A program made the position numbers and the translations under genes. This document shows, in pieces, positions 26,280 to 34,641 of a stretch of DNA of 64,000 bases. This DNA is from Methylobacterium sp. SyP6R. GTDB taxonomy: Bacteria; Pseudomonadota; Alphaproteobacteria; Rhizobiales; Beijerinckiaceae. How positions within the stretch are numbered: position 1 is the first letter of the stretch; every line of letters starts with the position of its first letter. The stretch lies in NCBI RefSeq assembly GCF_019216885.1, contig NZ_JAAQRC020000002.1:376001-440000 (forward strand). Reading direction: 5' to 3'. The notes beneath the pieces are model-generated. The model worked only from the letters and a program-made list of their open reading frames with translations, was not told the origin of the DNA and made no database searches.

Positions 26280-28367
26280 ATGGCGGTGGGCGCGGCTCCG
26301 GCAATCGAGCGCAAGTCGCGGCGGGATTTCGGCTTCGCGGCCGGCATCGTGGCGATCCTGGCGGTGCTGTTCCTGCCGGTCCCGGCATTGCTCATCGATG
26401 TCGGGCTCGCCTTCTCGATCGCCCTGTCGGTGCTGATCCTGATGGTGGCGCTCTGGATCCAGAAGCCGCTCGAATTCTCGGCCTTCCCGACCGTGCTGCT
26501 GATCGCCACGCTCTTGCGGCTGGCGCTGGGCATCGCGACGACCCGGCTGATCCTGGCCAACGGCCAGAAGGGCGTGGACGCCGCCGGCCACGTCATCCAG
26601 GGCTTCTCGCAGTTCGTGATGAGCGGCGACTTCGTGATCGGGATCGTGGTGTTCCTGATCCTGATCACCGTCAACTTCCTGGTCATCACCAAGGGCGCGA
26701 CCCGCATCGCGGAGGTGGGCGCCCGCTTCACCCTCGACGCGATTCCCGGCAAGCAGATGGCGATCGACGCCGATCTCAATGCCGGGCTGATCGACGACAA
26801 GGAGGCGCAGCGCCGGCGCCGGGAACTGGAGGAGGAGAGCGCCTTCTTCGGCTCGATGGACGGCGCCTCGAAGTTCGTCCGCGGCGAGGCGGTGGCCTCG
26901 CTCATCATCATCGCGGTCAACGTCTTCGGCGGCATCATCATCGGGACGACGCGGCACGGCCTGCCGCTCGGCACCGCCGCCGACATCTTCACCAAGCTCT
27001 CGGTCGGCGACGGCCTGGTCTCGCAGATCCCGGCGCTCATCGTCTCGCTGGCCGCCGGCCTGCTGGTCTCGAAGGGCGGCACACGGGGCACCGCCGAACA
27101 GGCGGTAATCGGCCAGCTCGGCGCCTATCCGCGCGCGCTGCTGGTGGCGGCCGCGATGATGGGCATGTTCGCGCTCGTGCCCGGCCTGCCCTTCCTGCCC
27201 TTCATGGCGCTGAGCGGGCTCCTGTTCTTCATCGCCCGTACCATCCCGCGCCGGCTCCAGGCGAAGGCGGCGGCGACGGAGGCCAAGGCCAAGGCCGAGG
27301 AGGCGATGAAGCAGGCCGAGACCAAGGAGAAGGACTCGGTCAAGGAATCGCTCAAGACCCCGGAGATCGAGCTCAGCCTCGGCCGCCAGGTCGGCTCGCA
27401 GATCCAGGCCTCGCAAGGAGAGCTCGGCCACCGGGTCGCCAAGATGCGGCGCAAGTTCGCCCGGCAGTACGGCTTCGTGGTGCCGGACATCAAGGTCGCG
27501 GACAACCTCGCCTTGCCGCCGAAGAGCTACCAGATCCTGATCCACGGCACCGTGGCGGCGAGCCAGGAGCTGCGCCCCGGCGAGATGCTGGTGGTGGTCG
27601 GCGACGGGCCGAAGCCCGACGTGCCGAGCGACGAGGTGCGCGAGCCCGCCTTCGGCCTGAAGGCCTTGTGGGTGATGGATTCCTACGCCGCGGAGGTGCG
27701 CCGCGGCGGCTTCGAGCCGATCGACGGCGCCTCGGTGCTGCTCACCCACCTCTCCGAGGTGATCCGCAACAACCTGCCGCAATTCCTGTCCTACAAGGAC
27801 ATGCGTGCGCTCCTCGACCGGCTCGACCCCGAATACAAGCGCCTGCTCGACGAAATCTGCCCGTCGCAGATCTCCTACTCCGGCCTCCAGGCGGTGCTGA
27901 AGCTGCTGCTGGCCGAGCGGGTCTCGATCCGCAACCTGCACCTGATCCTGGAGGCGATCGCCGAGATCACCCCGCATGCGCGCCGGGCCGAGCAGATCGC
28001 CGAGCACGTGCGGATGCGCATGGCGCAGCAGATCTGCGGCGACCTCGCCGAGAACGGCGTGCTCAGCGTGCTGCGGCTGGGGGCGAGCTGGGACCTGTCG
28101 TTCCACCAGAGCCTGAAGCGCGACGCCAAGGGCGAGGTGGTGGAGTTCGACATCGACCCGCGCCTCGTCGAGCAATTCGGCACCGAGGCCTCGGAGGCGA
28201 TCCGCTCGCGGATGAAGGAGGTGCACGGCTTCGCCCTCGTCACCGCGCCCGACGCCCGGCCCTACGTGCGGATGATCATCGAGCGGATCTTTCCGACCCT
28301 GCCGGTGCTCTCGCATCTCGAGATCGCGCGGGGCGTCGAGATCAAGTCGCTGGGCACGGTCTCGTGA
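26280..28367 (+). CDS. flhA: flagellar export gate protein FlhA
   Basis: 695 aa. About eight N-terminal membrane spans followed by the large cytoplasmic domain. The FHIPEP signature region is present ([20 protein letters not shown], then [14 protein letters not shown]). The C-terminal domain includes [20 protein letters not shown] and [20 protein letters not shown]. It forms the nonameric ring that receives export substrates. It overlaps fliR by 4 bp (GTGA). Confidence 0.96.
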   Translation: MAVGAAPAIERKSRRDFGFAAGIVAILAVLFLPVPALLIDVGLAFSIALSVLILMVALWIQKPLEFSAFPTVLLIATLLRLALGIATTRLILANGQKGVDAAGHVIQGFSQFVMSGDFVIGIVVFLILITVNFLVITKGATRIAEVGARFTLDAIPGKQMAIDADLNAGLIDDKEAQRRRRELEEESAFFGSMDGASKFVRGEAVASLIIIAVNVFGGIIIGTTRHGLPLGTAADIFTKLSVGDGLVSQIPALIVSLAAGLLVSKGGTRGTAEQAVIGQLGAYPRALLVAAAMMGMFALVPGLPFLPFMALSGLLFFIARTIPRRLQAKAAATEAKAKAEEAMKQAETKEKDSVKESLKTPEIELSLGRQVGSQIQASQGELGHRVAKMRRKFARQYGFVVPDIKVADNLALPPKSYQILIHGTVAASQELRPGEMLVVVGDGPKPDVPSDEVREPAFGLKALWVMDSYAAEVRRGGFEPIDGASVLLTHLSEVIRNNLPQFLSYKDMRALLDRLDPEYKRLLDEICPSQISYSGLQAVLKLLLAERVSIRNLHLILEAIAEITPHARRAEQIAEHVRMRMAQQICGDLAENGVLSVLRLGASWDLSFHQSLKRDAKGEVVEFDIDPRLVEQFGTEASEAIRSRMKEVHGFALVTAPDARPYVRMIIERIFPTLPVLSHLEIARGVEIKSLGTVS

Positions 28368-29119
28368 CCAAGATCGGGCCGGACAGCTTCCTCGCCGTCT
28401 TCCTGATCTTCTGCCGGGTCGGCGGCTGTCTCCTCGTCGTCCCGGGTTTTTCGAGTCCGCGGGTGCCCCAGCAGGTCCGGCTCCTCATCGCCGGGGCCGT
28501 CTCGCTCGCCATCGCCCCGTTGATCGTGCCGCAATTCGAGCCGCGGCTCGCCGGGCAGCTGCCGGTGCAGACCCTGGCCTGGATCGCCAGCGAGACCCTG
28601 ACCGGGCTGATGATCGGCTTCCTCGGCCGGATCTTCATCCTGGTGCTGGAGACGGTGATGAACGCCGCCTCGACCATGGTCGGCTTCGGCGGCATGCCAG
28701 GCTCGCCGGTCGAAGGCATCGATCCGGTGCCGGCGGTGGAGGGGCTGATCCTCCTCACCGCGGCCGCGATCATCTTCGCCGCCGACCTGCACTGGGAGCT
28801 GTTTCGCGGCCTCGTCGAATCCTATTCCCGCATCCCGCCCGGCGAGGGGCTCGGCAGCCAGCTGATCCTCACCCGCATCGTCGACCAGGTCACCGCCGCC
28901 TTCATGCTGGGCCTGCGCATCGTCGCGCCGTTCATCCTCTACGCCATCATGGTCAACCTGGCGGCGGGCTTCGTCAACAAGCTCACGCCGACGATCCCGG
29001 TCTACTTCGTCGCCACGCCGTTCGTGATGTTCGGCGGCCTTCTCATGCTCTACTACCTCGCGGGCGAGTTCATGACGCAGTTCCTCCGCGGCTACGCGGC
29101 CTGGCTGGTGCGCGGCTGA
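28364..29119 (+). CDS. fliR: flagellar export gate protein FliR
   Basis: 251 aa from a GTG start overlapping the flhA stop. Hydrophobic with about six spans. Family markers are [40 protein letters not shown] and [18 protein letters not shown]. It works with FliP and FliQ in the export pore. Translational coupling to flhA is likely. The stop overlaps the next start by one base. Confidence 0.93.
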   Translation: MTKIGPDSFLAVFLIFCRVGGCLLVVPGFSSPRVPQQVRLLIAGAVSLAIAPLIVPQFEPRLAGQLPVQTLAWIASETLTGLMIGFLGRIFILVLETVMNAASTMVGFGGMPGSPVEGIDPVPAVEGLILLTAAAIIFAADLHWELFRGLVESYSRIPPGEGLGSQLILTRIVDQVTAAFMLGLRIVAPFILYAIMVNLAAGFVNKLTPTIPVYFVATPFVMFGGLLMLYYLAGEFMTQFLRGYAAWLVRG

Positions 29120-29547
29120 TGGCGTCGGGCACCGGCGACCGGCTGAAGCGCGCCAGGCGCCTCGTCACCGTGCAGGAGCAGATGCGCCGCGCGGCCGAGA
29201 TCGAGCTCGCCGCCACCCGCGAGCGCGCGGCCGAGATCGAGGCCGACCGGTCGCGGCTGCTCGCGGCGCTCGCCTCCTCCGATCACGGCCCGATGCTGCT
29301 GGAGGCCACGGCCAGGCGCCTGCGCGGGCTCGCCGCGCAGGCGACCGCGCTGGAGGCGGAGGCCGCCGCGCAGAGGGAAGCCGTACGCGAGCGGGGCCTC
29401 GCCCAGAAGCGCGCCGAATCCCTGGCCGAGCGCCGGGCCGACGATCACCGCCGCGAGGCGGACAAGCGCGACGACCTCGAACGGCTCGACGGGCAGGTGG
29501 CGCGGCTCGCGGCCCGCTCGGGCCGTCCCGACGCAAGCCTCCCGTAA
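29119..29547 (+). CDS. FliJ-like coiled-coil protein
   Basis: 142 aa, almost entirely charged alpha helix (RRAAEIELAATRERAAEIEA, ERGLAQKRAESLAERRADDH), overlapping the fliR stop by one base. Length, helical hairpin pattern and position agree with a FliJ-type export chaperone, which contacts FliI and FlhA. Sequence identity in this family is low, so the name is an inference from context and composition. Confidence 0.6.
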   Translation: MASGTGDRLKRARRLVTVQEQMRRAAEIELAATRERAAEIEADRSRLLAALASSDHGPMLLEATARRLRGLAAQATALEAEAAAQREAVRERGLAQKRAESLAERRADDHRREADKRDDLERLDGQVARLAARSGRPDASLP

Positions 29548-29567
29548 GCCAGGGCCGTTAAGATCCT

Positions 29568-29583
29568 GTTGACGTAACCGATC
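29568..29583 (+). promoter_or_regulatory. CtrA-like box upstream of the rod-binding gene
   Basis: TTAA-N7-TTGAC (one mismatch to TTAA-N7-TTAAC) in the 52-bp gap before the gene at 29600. It sits 28 bp after a GCAAGCCT motif. Confidence 0.4.
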
Positions 29584-29599
29584 CTGATTCGAGCCGCCG

Positions 29600-30073
29600 A
29601 TGAGCATCTCACCGCCCTCCGACATCGTGCTCGACGTGGCCCGGGCGGCCGATCCGCAGCGCTTCCAGGAGGCCGCCGCCAAGCTGTCGCAGCCCGGCGG
29701 CGCCGGCGCCACCGCCTTCGCCGATGCGGCGCGCGATGCCGGCCTCTCGACCCACATGCCGCTCGATGCCCGCGGCTCTCTCCTCAACCTGCAGAACCAG
29801 ACCGCGCTCACCGGCGCCGGCAGCGACCCCTACAAGAAGTTCGAGGGGCTGGTGATGCAGCAATTCGTCGAGGCGATGATGCCGGAGAAGTCCGAGACCG
29901 TGTACGGCAAGGGCAATGCCGGCGGCATCTGGAAGTCGATGCTGGCCGAGCAGATCGGCACCCAGATCGCCAAGGCCGGCGGCATCGGCATCGCCAAGAT
30001 GCTGAACGCCGCTCATCCGGCTGCCCCCGCCGCGCCGGCGGTGGATGCCGCCAATCCCGCGGCCAAGGTGTGA
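29600..30073 (+). CDS. rod-binding protein (FlgJ N-terminal/CheL-like)
   Basis: 157 aa. It contains YKKFEGLVMQQFVEAMMPEK, then NAGGIWKSMLAEQIGTQIAK, the rod-binding (Rod-binding/FlgJ-N) domain. No C-terminal muramidase domain is fused, the usual condition in alphaproteobacteria, so peptidoglycan opening would be done by a separate enzyme. An Ala/Pro-rich tail ends the protein. It overlaps the next gene by 4 bp. Confidence 0.85.
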   Translation: MSISPPSDIVLDVARAADPQRFQEAAAKLSQPGGAGATAFADAARDAGLSTHMPLDARGSLLNLQNQTALTGAGSDPYKKFEGLVMQQFVEAMMPEKSETVYGKGNAGGIWKSMLAEQIGTQIAKAGGIGIAKMLNAAHPAAPAAPAVDAANPAAKV

Positions 30074-30414
30074 CCGTCATGCTGCTCGCCTGCATCAAGC
30101 GGCTCGAAACCGTGATCGAGGAGGAGACCGAGGCGCTGGAGGCGCGAGGGGCGGCCGATCTCGACGGCCTCAACCGCCGCAAGAGCCAGGGACTCCTCGA
30201 ACTCACCCGCCTCACCCGCGGCCTCGACCCCACCGGCCTCGACGCCACCACGGCGATCCACCTCGCGCGCCTGCGCGACAAGCTCGCCCGCAACCAGCAG
30301 GTCGTCGCCCTGCACCTGCGGGCGATGGAGGAGATCGACGACACCGTGACCCAGGCGGCGCTCGCCGCCGAGTCGGATGGGACCTATAGTGCGCGGACGA
30401 GCCTCCGGTCATGA
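30070..30414 (+). CDS. FlgN-like flagellar export chaperone
   Basis: 114 aa from a GTG start overlapping the upstream stop (alternative ATG at 30079). Predicted all-helical: LETVIEEETEALEARGAADL, then DLDGLNRRKSQGLLELTRLT, which fits FlgN/FliT-type chaperones for FlgK and FlgL. Both substrates are encoded in the same cluster. The name is supported by layout and pattern rather than by a strong motif. Confidence 0.6.
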   Translation: MTVMLLACIKRLETVIEEETEALEARGAADLDGLNRRKSQGLLELTRLTRGLDPTGLDATTAIHLARLRDKLARNQQVVALHLRAMEEIDDTVTQAALAAESDGTYSARTSLRS

Positions 30415-30860
30415 AGATCCTGATCACCGGGCTGTGGATCTGCGCCGTCACCATCGCCTCCTGCTACGGTGCGGTGACCTTCGGCGGCGGCATCTTCTCG
30501 GGCAAGAAGACCGAGCCCTATCTCGAAGGCCTGCAATACCAGAAGCTCGCGCCGATCAACATCCCGATGATCGCCGACGGCAAGGTGCAGGGCTACGTCA
30601 TCGCCGTGCTGGTCTTCACCGCCGACGCCAAGCTGATGCACACCCTGCCGGTGCCGCCCAACGCCTTCGTGGTCGATGAAGCCTTCCGCCAGATCTATGC
30701 CGACCCGGCGCTCGATTTTCGCAAACTGGCGAAATACGACATCACCAAGCGGCTGGCCGAGGTGCGGGCGAAGGTGAACGAGCGCCTGGGCGGCGACGTC
30801 GTCAAGGACGTGCTGGTGGACGAGATCAATTTCGTCGCGAAGCGGGAAGTACGGTCGTAA
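30411..30860 (+). CDS. FliL-like membrane-anchored protein
   Basis: 149 aa. An N-terminal signal anchor (ILITGLWICAVTIASCYGAV) is followed by a periplasmic domain: LAPINIPMIADGKVQGYVIA, then KYDITKRLAEVRAKVNERLG and a VVKDVLVDEINFV ending. The acidic/basic helix followed by a short V-x-D-x-x-F strand resembles FliL, which surrounds the stator, but similarity is distant and a canonical FliL may be encoded elsewhere. The start overlaps the FlgN-like stop (ATGA), so it is part of the same operon and its last gene. Confidence 0.55.
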   Translation: MKILITGLWICAVTIASCYGAVTFGGGIFSGKKTEPYLEGLQYQKLAPINIPMIADGKVQGYVIAVLVFTADAKLMHTLPVPPNAFVVDEAFRQIYADPALDFRKLAKYDITKRLAEVRAKVNERLGGDVVKDVLVDEINFVAKREVRS

Positions 30861-30920
30861 GCTTGCCGAGGCAGAAAACCCCCGGCAGAATGACCGCATC
30901 GTTTCCACCCGCACAGGGTC

Positions 30921-30953
30921 GTCCCGGGGCCGCGCAGCGTAGGCCCGGGATCC
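30921..30953. repeat. dispersed palindrome, family D (degenerate copy)
   Basis: GTCCCGGGGCCGCGCAGCGT then AGGCCCGGGATCC: outer arms CCCGGG kept, inner GCGG arm lost. Confidence 0.55.
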
Positions 30954-31072
30954 AGAGCCGCGGATGGGTCAGGATAAGGCGGAAGACGAGCGAATCCGCC
31001 ATTGGTTGAGAGCCTGCTTGAGTGAGATTTTATTCTCGACATTTAAGACAAGCGGGATGTTCCTATCCCCTT

Positions 31073-31193
31073 ACCTCATCCTGAGGTGCGACTGAAAGGA
31101 GCCTCGAAGGAGGGCTCCAGATAGCGCCGAGACTTCTGGAGCCCTCCTTCGAGGTCAGTCGATCTGCGATCGACCAACACCTCAGGATGAGGT
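31073..31193. repeat. dispersed palindromic repeat, family A, copy 2
   Basis: Ends ACCTCATCCTGAGGT and its complement. Same 19-bp stem as copy 1 (CCTCGAAGGAGGGCTCCAG), but the 15-nt loop differs (ATAGCGCCGAGACTT instead of AAGACACTGCGATTT). The small hairpin loop is TGC instead of TTT. Confidence 0.9.
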
Positions 31194-31252
31194 GAGTGGG
31201 TAGGATGAACAATCCGCCAATCGGTCGAAGCAGGTTCTGACGCACCTGAGTC

Positions 31253-31296
31253 CCTGGATTCCGGGCTCCGCTTTCGCGGCCCCGGGATGACATCGA
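31253..31296. repeat. dispersed palindrome, family D (reverse orientation)
   Basis: CTGGATTCCGGGCTCCGCTT then TCGCGGCCCCGGGATGACATCGAG; reverse complement of the unit at 15652 apart from a few changes. Confidence 0.75.
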
Positions 31297-31363
31297 GGGT
31301 GTCATGGAGACGGGCGCCACGCCTCGTCGAGCTGAAGGCGCCGCAGCACCCGCCTCCCGCCCC

Positions 31364-32827
31364 CTACCCCCCGAACACCGACGTCAGCTGCTGCCCACCC
31401 CGGTTGATCGTCACCTCCCACATCGAGGCAGAGGTGCGGGTCATGCGCTCCAGGTCCTTCGTCGAGGTCACGGGCGCCCCGTTCACCGCCACCACGAGGT
31501 CGCCCTTCTGAAGGCCGGCCCGGTTGGCGAGGCTGCCGCCCTCGACCTCGGCGATGATGACGCCGTCTCCTTGCGCCTGCGTCGGCAGGTCGAGCTGCAG
31601 GTCCTCGACCACGGCCGGCGACAGGTTGACCGCGGTGGCGCCGAGGAACGGCGAGCGGGTCTTCACCTTCAGGGTGTCGCGCGGGCGGGTCTCAGGCGCG
31701 GGGCCCAAGCGCACCGGCACCGTCGTGCGGCTGGAGCCGCGCAGCACCGTGAGCTTGGTCTCGCCCTTGATGCCCTTGAGCGCGAAGCGGTAGCCGAAGG
31801 CTTCCGGGTCGTCGACCGTCTGGCCGTCCACCGCCAGGATCACGTCGCCGCGCTTCAGGCCCGCCTCCTCGGCCGGGCTCTTCGCCTGCATCGAGGCCAC
31901 CAGCACCCCGGTCGGATGGTCGAGGCCGACGCTGTCGGCGATGTCCGGCGTCACGTGCTGGAGCCGGGCGCCGAGCCAGGGCCGGCGCACCGTCTTGGCG
32001 CCGCCCTTCGCCGTCTCGACCACCGCCTTGACCATGCTGGCGGGGATGGCGAAGCCGATGCCGTGGCTGCCGCCCGATTGCGAGTAGATCGCCGTGTTGA
32101 TGCCGACGAGGCCGCCGTTGAGATCGACCAGCGCGCCGCCGGAATTGCCCGGGTTGATCGCCGCATCGGTCTGGATGAAGAACTGGTAATCGGCCGAACC
32201 GACCTGGGTGCGGGCGAGCGCCGAGACGATGCCTTGCGTCACCGTCTGGCCGACGCCGAACGGGTTGCCGATAGCGATCACGAAGTCGCCGACCTGCAGG
32301 TGCTCGGAATCGCCGATCTCCATCGGCGTCAGGCCGCCGCTCGGGCTCTTGATCTTCAGGATGGCGAGGTCGGTGCGGGGGTCGCGCAGCAGGATCTGCG
32401 CCTCGAACTCGCGCCGGTCGTTCAGCGCCACCTTGACCTCGTTCATGTTCTCGATGACGTGGTTGTTGGTGACGATCAGCCCCGAGGCGTCGACGATGAC
32501 GCCGGAGCCGAGGGACCGCTGGGCCCGCTCCTGCGGCAGGTTGGGCGCCGCATCGCCGAAGAAGCGGCGCAGGAACTCGTCCATGGCGCCGCGATTGGCG
32601 GCGCGCTTCTCGACATGGGTGCCGTAGACGTTAACCACGCTCGGCGCCGCGCGCTTGACCAGCGGCGCGAAGGAGAGCTGCACCTGCGCCTTCGAGTCCG
32701 GCACGGCCCGGTTATCCGTCAGGGCGCGGAACGGCGGCACCGACTCGGCCTGTGCGGCCGCCGGTCGGGCGACCCCGAGGAGGAGCGCGGCGAGCAGCAG
32801 GGAGGTCGTCGGGCGGTGCATCGGCAT
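31364..32827 (-). CDS. DegP/DegQ-type periplasmic serine protease
   Basis: 487 aa. The start at 32827 has GGAG 5 bases upstream and opens a signal peptide (MHRPTTSLLLAALLLGVARPAAA). Trypsin-like triad: His in IVTNNHVIENM, Asp in DPRTDLAILKI, Ser in INPGNSGGALVD. Two PDZ domains follow (RPWLGARLQHVTPD..., and FLGATAVNLSPAV...). A quality-control protease of the HtrA family in the envelope. The second PDZ ends near the C-terminus, as in DegQ/MucD. A longer frame to 32935 is not supported. Confidence 0.9.
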   Translation of the reverse strand: MPMHRPTTSLLLAALLLGVARPAAAQAESVPPFRALTDNRAVPDSKAQVQLSFAPLVKRAAPSVVNVYGTHVEKRAANRGAMDEFLRRFFGDAAPNLPQERAQRSLGSGVIVDASGLIVTNNHVIENMNEVKVALNDRREFEAQILLRDPRTDLAILKIKSPSGGLTPMEIGDSEHLQVGDFVIAIGNPFGVGQTVTQGIVSALARTQVGSADYQFFIQTDAAINPGNSGGALVDLNGGLVGINTAIYSQSGGSHGIGFAIPASMVKAVVETAKGGAKTVRRPWLGARLQHVTPDIADSVGLDHPTGVLVASMQAKSPAEEAGLKRGDVILAVDGQTVDDPEAFGYRFALKGIKGETKLTVLRGSSRTTVPVRLGPAPETRPRDTLKVKTRSPFLGATAVNLSPAVVEDLQLDLPTQAQGDGVIIAEVEGGSLANRAGLQKGDLVVAVNGAPVTSTKDLERMTRTSASMWEVTINRGGQQLTSVFGG

Positions 32828-32865
32828 TCGGCTCCGAAAGTTCGGGTTTGACGCTGGATGCTCTC

Positions 32866-34122
32866 TCACATGACAGCACTGCGCTGAAAAGATGGCGCCT
32901 CGGCCGTGCCCGTCATCCCGGCATAGAGGTCGCACAGAGCGTCCGCATGGGCGGCGAGGGTCATCGGGGCGGACCAGGCGCGGGCATGCGCGGCCGCGCC
33001 GAGGCGGCGCACGAGCGCGTCGTCCGTCAACCGGCCGAAGGCTCCGCTGAGCGAAGCGAGGTCGGGCGCGGTGACGAAGCCGGTCTCCCCGTCCCGGATC
33101 TTTTCCGCCGCGCCGGCCCGGTCGGAGGCGACGGCCGGGATGCCGGCGGCGAGCGCCTCGTAGACCGTCAGCGGCCCGGTCTCGAGCCAGCGCGACGGCG
33201 CCGCCACGGCGCGGGCTCGGGCGCGCAGCAGCGCCTCGACCTCCGCCGGGGCGCGCCAGCCGACTACTTCGGCCCCCGGGACGGCGCGCAATTCGTCGGC
33301 GAGCGGTCCGTCGCCGATGAAAAGCGACGGCAGCCCCGCCCGGTGGGCTCCCTGCGCCACGAGGTCGGCGCCCTTCTCGCGGGTGAAGCGGCCGACAAAG
33401 GCGATCGCGTCATTGGCGGCCGGATCGGCCGGGGCGGCGCGCTCGACCCGGACCGGATTGTCGATGCGGTGGTGGCGCACGGGCGCGCCCCGCATCATCG
33501 TCTCGATCCGGGTGCGGCTGCCGTCGGAGACGTGGACGAGGTCGATCGGGCGACGGTCGAAACCGCGGGTGATCGCTGCCCATTGCGCGACGTAACGCGC
33601 CACCCGCACCGCCTTGTGCGCCCGCGATTGCGGATCGCACGATGCCGCGAGGCAGCCAGGCGAGACCGGGCGCAGGGTGCAGGGCTCGGCCGTGTCGAAG
33701 CGGTAATAGACGCCGTTCGGGCAGGCGAGGAAGTAATCGTGCAGCGTGATCGCCACCGGCAGGCCGCTGCGAGCGAGCACGGGAAAGATCGCCGGCGAGA
33801 GCGAGCGGGTCCATTGGTGCAGGTGCAGCACGTCGGGCCTCACCGGCAGGGCCGCCAGGGCCGCGTCCAGACGCCGCGCCGCCTCGCGATTCCAGATCCC
33901 CTCGATCGCGCCGCGCCAGGCCGGCCGCTCCCACACGTCGGTGAGGCCCAAACCCACCCGGCGGATGCCCGGATGATCGAGCATCGGGTCGGCCGGCCCG
34001 TCGGCGCCGTGGATCAGCGTGACCGCGACGCCGCGTTCGGCAAGCCCGCGGGCGGATTCGAGCGCGACCTTCTCGGCGCCGCCCTTCGGCGTCGCGAAAT
34101 TCGTCAGGATGCCGACATGCAT
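32866..34122 (-). CDS. glycosyltransferase family 4 protein
   Basis: 418 aa, GT-B fold. N-terminal acceptor domain with GILTNFATPKGGAEKVALES and the LHLHQWTRSLSPA strand. A Cys-rich insert (CTLRPVSPGCLAASCDPQ) is present, seen in some GT4 enzymes. C-terminal nucleotide-sugar domain with AIAFVGRFTREKGADLVAQG and EALAAGIPAVASDRAGAAEK (E-x7-E-like). The substrate is unknown, probably polysaccharide or lipopolysaccharide. It starts with a weak ribosome site, and no other glycan genes are adjacent. Confidence 0.85.
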   Translation of the reverse strand: MHVGILTNFATPKGGAEKVALESARGLAERGVAVTLIHGADGPADPMLDHPGIRRVGLGLTDVWERPAWRGAIEGIWNREAARRLDAALAALPVRPDVLHLHQWTRSLSPAIFPVLARSGLPVAITLHDYFLACPNGVYYRFDTAEPCTLRPVSPGCLAASCDPQSRAHKAVRVARYVAQWAAITRGFDRRPIDLVHVSDGSRTRIETMMRGAPVRHHRIDNPVRVERAAPADPAANDAIAFVGRFTREKGADLVAQGAHRAGLPSLFIGDGPLADELRAVPGAEVVGWRAPAEVEALLRARARAVAAPSRWLETGPLTVYEALAAGIPAVASDRAGAAEKIRDGETGFVTAPDLASLSGAFGRLTDDALVRRLGAAAHARAWSAPMTLAAHADALCDLYAGMTGTAEAPSFQRSAVM

Positions 34123-34251
34123 CGGAAGGGTCCTCTCACCCGCGGCACCCTAGCCCGGGAGGCGCCACCGTCCGGTTAAGCGCGCCACGGACGAAACACC
34201 CCCGGTCCCCGCGCGTTAGCCGGGCAGACTGCTCCGACCGAGGAGACCACC

Positions 34252-34428
34252 ATGAGCGACACCAAGACCCCGAACCAGGACCAGCCCGGCTTCCGCCGCG
34301 ACAGCGCGTCGCCGGACGACAAGGCCCGGCCCGAGAATCAGCAGAGCAAGCTCAGCGAACGGCTCGACGAGGGACTGGAGGAGACGTTTCCCTCGAGCGA
34401 TCCGGTCTCGGTGAAGATCACGAAGTAG
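34252..34428 (+). CDS. small acidic protein with an FPSSDPVS motif
   Basis: 58 aa, MSDTKTPNQDQPGF to KITK, with a good ribosome site (GAGGAGACCACC then ATG) and a perfect hairpin 6 bp after the stop. The C-terminal half, SERLDEGLEETFPSSDPVSV, matches a short motif (LDEALEESFPASDPP) found in many small alpha- and betaproteobacterial proteins of unknown function. The N-terminus is disordered, rich in Asp, Gln and Pro. Function unknown; a stress role is only a guess. Confidence 0.75.
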   Translation: MSDTKTPNQDQPGFRRDSASPDDKARPENQQSKLSERLDEGLEETFPSSDPVSVKITK

Positions 34429-34433
34429 GCGGC

Positions 34434-34471
34434 AGGCGCGCCGGTCCGTCGGCGACGAGACCGGCGCGCCT
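34434..34471 (+). terminator. terminator of the small acidic protein gene
   Basis: Perfect 12-bp stem AGGCGCGCCGGT / ACCGGCGCGCCT, 14-nt loop. Confidence 0.7.
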
Positions 34472-34641
34472 CCCCGCTCCTGCACGGGACAGGCGATCCC
34501 GATGAAATCATTCATACTTCTGGTTTCATCAGCCGATCGCCGGCTTGCCGCGGAAGTGCCCGGCCCCTAAATCCGCGCGCGGCGCGGCCTGACCTGGGGA
34601 ACGACGATGTCGGGGCGACGCGGGAGAGCCGCCCCATCCGC

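Larger units (their letters stand above)
30861..31363. other. intergenic region with three palindromic repeats
   Basis: 503 bp after the flagellar operon and before the end of the DegQ-type gene; no gene is supported. It holds a degenerate family D unit (30921-30953), family A copy 2 (31073-31193) and a family D unit (31253-31296). GAGCCTGCTTGAG (31010) and GAAGCAGGTTC (31227) resemble the bounding motif of the composite repeat at 15510. Confidence 0.7.

Noticed and set aside
24597..28316. A 1239-codon open frame antisense to flaF through flhA
   Set aside because: Antisense shadow of six defined flagellar genes; low-complexity composition, no domain.
31010..31243. A third complete copy of the GAGCCTGTTTGA-framed composite
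   Set aside because: The half-sites GAGCCTGCTTGAG and GAAGCAGGTTC are only approximate complements, so it is noted as similar rather than called.
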